This document shows, in pieces, positions 57,320 to 64,000 of a stretch of 64,000 nucleotides of DNA. The translations under genes and the position numbers were made by a program. The number at the start of each line of letters is the position of its first letter. The first letter of the stretch is position 1. Source of the stretch: Thermococcus henrietii (GTDB lineage: Archaea; Methanobacteriota_B; Thermococci; Thermococcales; Thermococcaceae); assembly GCF_900198835.1 (NCBI RefSeq), contig NZ_LT900021.1:1116001-1180000 (forward strand). Reading direction: 5' to 3'. The notes below the pieces were generated by a model that was not told where the DNA came from, made no database searches, and saw only the letters and a list, made by a program, of their open reading frames with translations.

Positions 57320-57835
57320 GTGAAGAAAGTTGTTTGGATAATAGCGTTTGTATTAATTCTTGGGTGGGTCTACGGTGGATTGATGTCAACAATCTCCTCC
57401 TTTACCTCGACGGTGTCTAAGAACCTAAACTCTCCGGATAGTGTAAAGGTGCAGAGAATAGTATCCAACAGTACCAATGATGTGCTCTATAAGCCGCCCG
57501 TCCTAGAGGGGAACAGTACGAATAGGATAGGGCTCCAAAATGGTGTTTACAACTTGAGCGCTCTCAACGGTTCCACCACAAAGGAACTGCTGGACCCAAC
57601 GAAGTGGTACGTTGGTAACAGCTCTCTCAGCATGGACTACGCTACCAAAGTTTACAACGATACCATGAAAGTTGTTCAAAATGCAACCAAAGAGTCACAA
57701 TCAATATTGGAAAGATTCCTAGGCATATTCAGAACCTTTGGCTCGGACAAAGGTGGGATATCCCACATGATTGAGGAGACCTTGGAAAAGGCCAAGAACC
57801 TTACTAAATCCCTTGGCCGAATGGTAAGTGGATGA
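57320..57835 (+). CDS. Secreted hypothetical protein, low GC
   Basis: 171 residues, GTG start behind GGAGGTGGG. Signal anchor VVWIIAFVLILGWVYGG, then an Asn/Ser/Thr-rich region with many NxS/T sites and a C-terminal amphipathic helix (MIEETLEKAKNLTKSLG). Codon use is more AT-rich than neighbours, suggesting later acquisition. No family recognised. Confidence 0.7.
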   Translation: MKKVVWIIAFVLILGWVYGGLMSTISSFTSTVSKNLNSPDSVKVQRIVSNSTNDVLYKPPVLEGNSTNRIGLQNGVYNLSALNGSTTKELLDPTKWYVGNSSLSMDYATKVYNDTMKVVQNATKESQSILERFLGIFRTFGSDKGGISHMIEETLEKAKNLTKSLGRMVSG

Positions 57836-57840
57836 ATGTC

Positions 57841-58974
57841 TTAGATGAACCTTGAGCTCCGCACCCTCAGCTCTCCCCTTTCGTAAAGTTCCAAGAGGAT
57901 TTCCGCTATCCTCTCGCCGGCCTTTCCGTCGCCGAAGGGGTTCGGGGCGTTCGCCATCCTCTCGTAGAACTCCCTGTCTTTCATCAACTGGCCAAGATAG
58001 TTAAGGGCGCGGTCCTTTTCGAGGCCGACGAGCACGTTTCCGCCGGCCTCAACAGTCTCCGGCCTCTCGGTGTTGTAGCGAAGCGTGAGACACGGCACGC
58101 CGAGGATTATGGCCTCCTCCTGTATTCCTCCCGAGTCCGTCATTATCGCGAAGGCGTTCTTCTCAAGCCTGAGGAAGTCGAGGTAGCCGAGGGGTTTCGT
58201 GACGGTCAGGTTCTCAATCGCCTCTACTCGTCCAAGGAGTCCAAACTCCCTCAGCCGGTTCCTCGTGCGCGGGTGCATCGGGTATATGGCTCTCATCGGC
58301 AGGCTTTCGAGGATTTGGACGAGCCTCTCAAGGTTCTCCCTGCTGTCGGTGTTCTCCGCGCGGTGGGCCGTTATGAGGACGTATTCCTTTGGTTTAAGGT
58401 TAAACTTCTCAAGGACGTCGCTCTTCTTCTCAGCCACCTCGGCGTTCTGTAAAACTGCATCAACAATCGTGTTGCCAACGACGTAGACGTTCTCGGTTAT
58501 CCCCTCGCGTTCGAGGTTTTTCCTCGCCTCCTCCGTTGGGGGAAAGAGAACCTCGCTCGCGTGGTCTGCGATAATCCTGTTTATCTCCTCCGGCATCGTC
58601 CTGTCGAAGCTCCTCAAGCCGGCCTCGACGTGGGCCACCGGGATTTTGAGCTTGACGCTGGCCAAGGCTCCTGCCAGAACCGTGTTGGTATCACCCTGAA
58701 CGAGCGTCACGTCCGGCTTCTCGTCTATCAAAACCCTCTCTATTTTTATCATCGCCTTTCCGGTCTGCTCTGCCTGGGTTCCGGAGCCGACTTCGAGGTG
58801 GTAGTCTATCGGCGGAAGCTCAAGCTCCTCAAGGAAGACACTGCTCATCTCATAGTCGTAGTGCTGGCCCGTATGGATTAGAAGGGGTTCAACACCCCTC
58901 TCAAGGAACGCCCTTATGACCGGCGCGAGCTTTATTATCTCCGGCCTCGTTCCAAAGACGAAAGCGGGCTTCAA
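57841..58974 (-). CDS. wecB: UDP-N-acetylglucosamine 2-epimerase
   Basis: Converts UDP-GlcNAc to UDP-ManNAc. 377 residues with FGTRPEIIKLAPVI, HTGQHYDYEMS, GDTNTVLAGAL, HVEAGLRSFDRTMPEEINR and MTDSGGIQEEA, all family signatures. TTG start overlapping the wecC stop. With WecC it supplies ManNAcA for glycans. Confidence 0.96.
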   Translation of the reverse strand: MKPAFVFGTRPEIIKLAPVIRAFLERGVEPLLIHTGQHYDYEMSSVFLEELELPPIDYHLEVGSGTQAEQTGKAMIKIERVLIDEKPDVTLVQGDTNTVLAGALASVKLKIPVAHVEAGLRSFDRTMPEEINRIIADHASEVLFPPTEEARKNLEREGITENVYVVGNTIVDAVLQNAEVAEKKSDVLEKFNLKPKEYVLITAHRAENTDSRENLERLVQILESLPMRAIYPMHPRTRNRLREFGLLGRVEAIENLTVTKPLGYLDFLRLEKNAFAIMTDSGGIQEEAIILGVPCLTLRYNTERPETVEAGGNVLVGLEKDRALNYLGQLMKDREFYERMANAPNPFGDGKAGERIAEILLELYERGELRVRSSRFI

Positions 58975-60242
58975 AACTCACCCCTCCCGATGCCCTTGAA
59001 GAGGAAGCCCCTCGGCGGGTTCTCGACCACGTGTCTGCCGTCTATGAGAATTCTCGTCCGCATGAGCTTCCCAAGGCTTTCCCAGTCGAGGGACTTGAAC
59101 GCCGTGTGGTCGGTCGCTATGACAACCGCGTCCGCGTTCTCAACGGCCTCCTCGACGCTCCCGCTTGTGCCCGGGACGAAGGGGTCGTAGGTTTTAACGG
59201 CCTTCACGTCCCCCTCTATCTCTTCGATGAAAGCCAGCGCCGGCGAATTCCTCGTGTCGTCGCTGTCGCCCTTGTATGCCAGTCCGAGAACTGCTATGGT
59301 AGCATCCTCCGGCGGAACGTTCAGCTCCTTAAGCGCCGAGAAGAGCAAATCCTTCGTGAAGAGGGGCATGGAGTCGTTTATCTCCCTCGCGAGCTTTATG
59401 AGCCCGAAGTCTTCTTTGGCCGGCCAGAGGAGGAGGTGCGGGTCCTTCGGGAGGCAGTGGCCGCCGACCCCTATTCCGGGTGTGTGGATTCTAACGCGCG
59501 GGTGCGTGTTGGCGAGCTCTATTGCCTCGAAGACGTCTATCCCGTACTGGTGAGCGAGAAAGGCGAACTCGTTCGCCAAAGCTATGTTCACGTCCCTGAA
59601 GGTGTTCTCCATCAGCTTGACAACCTCGCTGACGGTCGAGTTCGTCTTGAACGTCTGCCCCTTGACGAAGGAGCGGTAGAGCCTTTCGGCCATCTCGGCG
59701 CTCTCGGGCGTTATCCCGCCGAAGATGCGGGAGTTGTAGACGAGCTCCTTGAAAATCCTGCCAGGCATTACCCTCTCCGGCGCGTGGACCATGTAGAAGT
59801 CCTTTCCCGCCTTGAAGCCCGTCAGCTCCTCGATGAGCTCTGCCATCTTAACCGTCGTGAGGGGCGGAACGGTGCTCTCTATGACCACCAGCGAGCCCCT
59901 TTTCATGGCCTTTGCAACGGTTTTAACGGCGCTCTCAAGGTAGCTTAGGTCCGGCGTTTTGTCCTCCCTCAGGGGGGTTTGAACGCAGATTATGTACGCA
60001 TCCTTCCCCCGTATCTCCCCCGGGTCTGAGGTTGCCCTGAGGTTGCCTCTTTCAACGGCCTTTTTGAGCAGCTCGTCTATCTCGGGCTCGACGATATGGG
60101 CTTTCCCTGAGTTTATCTTCTCGACTACTTCTTCTCTTATTTCATAACCGGTGACCTTGAAACCGGCGTTCGCGAACATTATCGCCGTTGGGAGGCCTAT
60201 GTAGCCGAGGCCTATGACCGCTATCTCCCTTATCCCGTCCAT
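58971..60242 (-). CDS. wecC: UDP-N-acetyl-D-mannosamine dehydrogenase
   Basis: Oxidises UDP-ManNAc to UDP-ManNAcA using NAD. 423 residues: IAVIGLGYIGLPTAIMFANA (Rossmann), ESTVPPLTT, KLMENTFRDVNIALANEF, GIGVGGHCLPKDPHLL (catalytic Cys) and LGLAYKGDSDDTRNSPA. I chose ATG 60242 after GGTGGAAG; the upstream reading frame extension is not credible. First gene of the wecC-wecB operon. Confidence 0.95.
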   Translation of the reverse strand: MDGIREIAVIGLGYIGLPTAIMFANAGFKVTGYEIREEVVEKINSGKAHIVEPEIDELLKKAVERGNLRATSDPGEIRGKDAYIICVQTPLREDKTPDLSYLESAVKTVAKAMKRGSLVVIESTVPPLTTVKMAELIEELTGFKAGKDFYMVHAPERVMPGRIFKELVYNSRIFGGITPESAEMAERLYRSFVKGQTFKTNSTVSEVVKLMENTFRDVNIALANEFAFLAHQYGIDVFEAIELANTHPRVRIHTPGIGVGGHCLPKDPHLLLWPAKEDFGLIKLAREINDSMPLFTKDLLFSALKELNVPPEDATIAVLGLAYKGDSDDTRNSPALAFIEEIEGDVKAVKTYDPFVPGTSGSVEEAVENADAVVIATDHTAFKSLDWESLGKLMRTRILIDGRHVVENPPRGFLFKGIGRGEF

Positions 60243-60535
60243 CACTTCCACCGGAGCGGGTTGGAACGGCCGGATAAAAGCCTTTTTGAGGTAACGATTT
60301 TGAAAGCGTTGGAATCGTTTTGGGGTGTCCCCACTTTGTCCTACTATACTGAACATCCCTGTTCATGAAACCTGCTTTCGGTGACCCTGTGAGAACCCCG
60401 GTTACGGAAGGAAAGCGTTAGAAAGCGTTTTTCATTGAAAGGGGCCATCTGAAACGTCCGTAAAAACGCTTCTGCAACCGTTTTTTGGAAAGCCTTATAT
60501 TGGACAAAGCCGTTCACTCATCGGCGGGTGGTAGA
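60243..60535. promoter_or_regulatory. Regulatory spacer between wecC and the DUF354 gene with GAAAGCGTT repeats
   Basis: The 290-base divergent spacer has no gene. GAAAGCGTT occurs at 60302, 60411 and 60421, and the inverse AAACGCTT at 60464-60471. A perfect TGAACA-TCCC-TGTTCA palindrome lies at 60350-60365. A TATA-like CTTATATT at ~60494-60501 serves the DUF354 gene. The array suggests an operator for a shared regulator. Confidence 0.5.
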
Positions 60536-61636
60536 ATGAAGGTGTGGATTGACATCACGAACGCGCCTCACGTTCACTTTTTCAAGGGCCTCATCAGGGA
60601 ACTGGAGAAGACTGGCCACGAGGTTCTAATCACGACGAGGGAGTTCGACGGTCTTACCGGAATCCTCGACATGTTCGGTTTCGACTACTACGTGGTCGGA
60701 AAGCACGGGGGTTCCACCCTTGAGGGCAAGCTCATCGCGAGCGCCGAGAGGGTTTACAAGCTCAGCCGGCTGATAATCGAGGAGAAGCCTGATTTGGCGG
60801 TTTACAAGCACTCAGTCGAGGCACCGCGCGTTGCCTTCGGCCTCGGGATTCCGAGTATAGGCTTCGTTGATAACGAGACCGCTGTGGCTCAAAACAAGCT
60901 CATACTGCCCTTCACGAAGCTCCTCCTCTTCCCGAAGGCGATAGACGCCTACGAGCTCCTCAAGTGCGGTGCCGACCCCAACGGCATGAAGCCCGTAAAC
61001 GGCTTCTCGGAACTGGCGCATCTCTACGGCTTCAGGCCCGACAGAAAGGTCCTCAGGGAGCTCGGGCTGAAGAGGAACGGCTACATAGTGATGCGCACCG
61101 AGCCGGTCAAGGCCAACTACTTCAACGGGCCAGAGAGGAGCGTCCTCGAGGATGTTATTCCCCTCCTGCCGGAGATGCCCATCGTGCTCTTCCCGAGGAC
61201 GGAGGAACAGAGGAAAAGGTTTGAGCGCTTTGACAACGTGATAATGCCCGAAACGCCGGTCGACAGCCTCAGCCTCCTCTACTACGCGAGGCTCATGATA
61301 GGTGCCGGCGGAACCATGAACAGGGAAGCCATAGCCCTCGGAACGCCGACGATATCAACTTACCCCGGAAAACTGCTCGCGGTAACGAGGTGGCTTGTCG
61401 AGCTCGGCGTTAAGTTCCACTCAACCGACCCGGCGGAGGTTGCCGAGGTCGCTGAGCGCATGATAGAAGCCAACGGGAGTTACAGGAACTACATAAGAAG
61501 CGTTGTCGCAGGCCTTGAAAACCCGATGGACGCAATACTGAGGGAAATAGAAACCTACGAGGAGAGCGGGACCTTCGAGGTCTCAGAGGCCGGCAACCTT
61601 GGGGGTTACGTACGCCTCGATGAAGGCCGCAATTAG
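60536..61636 (+). CDS. DUF354 family glycosyltransferase-like protein
   Basis: 366 residues with a GT-B-like two-Rossmann layout: MKVWIDITNAPHVHFFKGLI, then IGAGGTMNREAIALGTPTIS, the nucleotide-sugar-binding GGTMxxEAA pattern also found in 2-epimerases. Probably makes or transfers a UDP-sugar in the surface-glycan pathway next to wecBC; activity unproven. Start ATG 60536 behind GGGTGGTAG. Its last 54 bases overlap the convergent SpoIIM-like gene. Confidence 0.82.
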   Translation: MKVWIDITNAPHVHFFKGLIRELEKTGHEVLITTREFDGLTGILDMFGFDYYVVGKHGGSTLEGKLIASAERVYKLSRLIIEEKPDLAVYKHSVEAPRVAFGLGIPSIGFVDNETAVAQNKLILPFTKLLLFPKAIDAYELLKCGADPNGMKPVNGFSELAHLYGFRPDRKVLRELGLKRNGYIVMRTEPVKANYFNGPERSVLEDVIPLLPEMPIVLFPRTEEQRKRFERFDNVIMPETPVDSLSLLYYARLMIGAGGTMNREAIALGTPTISTYPGKLLAVTRWLVELGVKFHSTDPAEVAEVAERMIEANGSYRNYIRSVVAGLENPMDAILREIETYEESGTFEVSEAGNLGGYVRLDEGRN

Positions 61637-62137
61637 GAGCATCCCAACCGTCACCGCGTAGAGCCGTAGGGCCCTCTTCATACCTTCTTTGAATCCCCTT
61701 GCGGGTTCCTTCGCCTCACGAATACTTCTGTACCAGACTATCCCCGCGGTTCCCGCGAGGACAAAAGCCGGAATCTCGACTATGCCATGGGGGACGAGCC
61801 CGAGTATGACTTTGGTTGCCGGCGTCCCCACCTCAACAAGGAAGCCTGCCACGATTCCAACAACCAGACCGTTGAAGAGTATCATCACCCAGGGCCCGAG
61901 TCCGAAGAAGAGCCCTGAGACGAGAACGAAGAGCGAAACTCCCGCGTTGTGCGTGAAAATCATCAGGAAGTTATCAAATGGGTTATCCGGCAGCCCCCCT
62001 ATCTCCTTGGCGAGCTTCATCACGTACTCACCGGCTCGTTCGGGCTGAAGGTAAGCGTAAGCCACGCCGAGAAATGTCCCAGCGAAGAACGTTGCCAGGA
62101 GAAGTAAAAAGGTTCGTTTGACCCGCACTACCGTCAC
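61583..62137 (-). CDS. SpoIIM-like (DUF95) membrane protein
   Basis: 184 residues with five or so membrane segments (FLLLLATFFAGTFLGVAYAY, IFTHNAGVSLFVLVSGLFFG, LFNGLVVGIVAGFLVE, LVPHGIVEIPAFVLAGTAG). NPFDNFLMIFTHN and the PHGIVEIPA motif are the DUF95/stage II sporulation M signature. Function in archaea unknown. GTG start overlaps the LplB-like stop. Confidence 0.88.
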   Translation of the reverse strand: MTVVRVKRTFLLLLATFFAGTFLGVAYAYLQPERAGEYVMKLAKEIGGLPDNPFDNFLMIFTHNAGVSLFVLVSGLFFGLGPWVMILFNGLVVGIVAGFLVEVGTPATKVILGLVPHGIVEIPAFVLAGTAGIVWYRSIREAKEPARGFKEGMKRALRLYAVTVGMLLIAAFIEAYVTPKVAGL

Positions 62138-62412
62138 CCTTCGAGGGCCTTCTTGAGGGCGATTTTGAAGTCCGCAACGTTGACGTAGGGCATCTCCACG
62201 TCGAGGCGCATCGCGAAGAACTCGTCAATCAGGTGCTCGAGCTCGTCAAGGCGGTGTCCTTCAAGCTTCTTCTCGAGCTCGTGGACGGTCTCCTCCGGGT
62301 GAACAAAGAAGTCCCCCGTAATCTTGACGTGCTCAGCAACACCGTTCTCCTCGTCGAACTCAATCCTTATGAGGCCCTTCTTGGCCTTGTGCTCACCGAC
62401 GTGGTGCTTCAT
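62134..62412 (-). CDS. Lipoate-protein ligase C-terminal-domain protein (LplB-like)
   Basis: 92 residues. GLIRIEFDEENGVAEHVKIT followed by GDFFVHPEETVHELEKKLEG match the small C-terminal domain of lipoate-protein ligase A, encoded separately in some archaea. The catalytic subunit is not in this window. Start ATG 62412 (six bases after GGGG) is preferred to ATG 62418. Divergent from argS. Confidence 0.78.
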   Translation of the reverse strand: MKHHVGEHKAKKGLIRIEFDEENGVAEHVKITGDFFVHPEETVHELEKKLEGHRLDELEHLIDEFFAMRLDVEMPYVNVADFKIALKKALEG

Positions 62413-62457
62413 ACCCATCCCCGTTGTAAACTCGCGGGAGAACTTTTTAAAGGTTAG

Positions 62458-64000
<1,543 letters not shown>

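Overview
The window is a GC-rich, densely packed chromosome segment from a hyperthermophilic euryarchaeon, almost certainly a Thermococcus species. The evidence is the set of lineage-typical genes: a TIP26-like TBP-interacting protein, an archaeal RuvB-like (TIP49) ATPase, archaeal ThrRS, RpoL, Csl4, Hjc, archaemetzincin, DUF257/DUF835 families and a 13-gene Mbs/Mbx respiratory complex. Promoters show archaeal TATA boxes, and many starts are ATGA/GTGA overlaps with the preceding stop codon. I see no rRNA, CRISPR array, cas gene or insertion sequence. There is one tRNA (Ser-CGA) and one probable C/D box sRNA.

Layout. 1-6.6 kb: information processing (RNase III-like fragment, rpoL, DUF2067, csl4, thrS), then TIP26, a cis-prenyltransferase and a gamma-carbonic-anhydrase-like protein. 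6.6-14.9 kb: Hjc, an exported protein, M42 aminopeptidase, archaemetzincin, CYTH protein, an ABC ATPase overlapping an alpha-solenoid gene, TrkH and methionine aminopeptidase. 15-16 kb: PIN toxin/antitoxin pair and tRNA-Ser. 16.1-26.4 kb: CBS protein with a ribosome-hibernation-like tail, DUF835 protein, GlmU-like enzyme and UppP-like phosphatase, MBL hydrolase, NOG1, S8e, CTP synthase, DUF555 and DUF357. 26.5-27.7 kb: an AT-rich, repeat-laden gene-free island ending in a GC-rich hairpin cluster.

27.7-44.4 kb is the accessory-rich part: small hypothetical proteins, QueE, RuvBL, two frameshifted small membrane genes, a TumE-like toxin/antitoxin pair, a three-gene operon (DUF2284, stand-alone CARF domain, PIN nuclease), PEBP lipoprotein, SemiSWEET, thioredoxin lipoprotein with CcdA, and a putative stress regulon (HTH regulator, hybrid cluster protein, DUF438-hemerythrin-PAS protein) whose two promoters share an ATGACA-NN-TGTCAT palindrome. 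An Lrp-family regulator faces a class III aminotransferase/racemase.

44.4-54.3 kb is the Mbs/Mbx operon (minus strand): Mrp-type antiporter subunits followed by NuoH/B/C/D/I-like subunits. The catalytic subunit lacks the four-cysteine NiFe site of hydrogenases, and a SurR-type GTTN3AAC site lies just downstream of the TATA box. This suggests elemental-sulfur respiration with sulfur-dependent control. 54.5-64 kb: ACT regulator, radical SAM-TRAM protein, two secreted hypotheticals, WecB/WecC (ManNAcA supply), DUF354 protein, SpoIIM-like membrane protein, LplB-like protein and the start of ArgRS.

The most unusual items are the CARF/PIN/DUF2284 operon outside any CRISPR locus, the palindrome-linked hcp/DUF438 regulon, the CBS-HPF-like protein, and the repeat island with its GC-rich RNA candidate.
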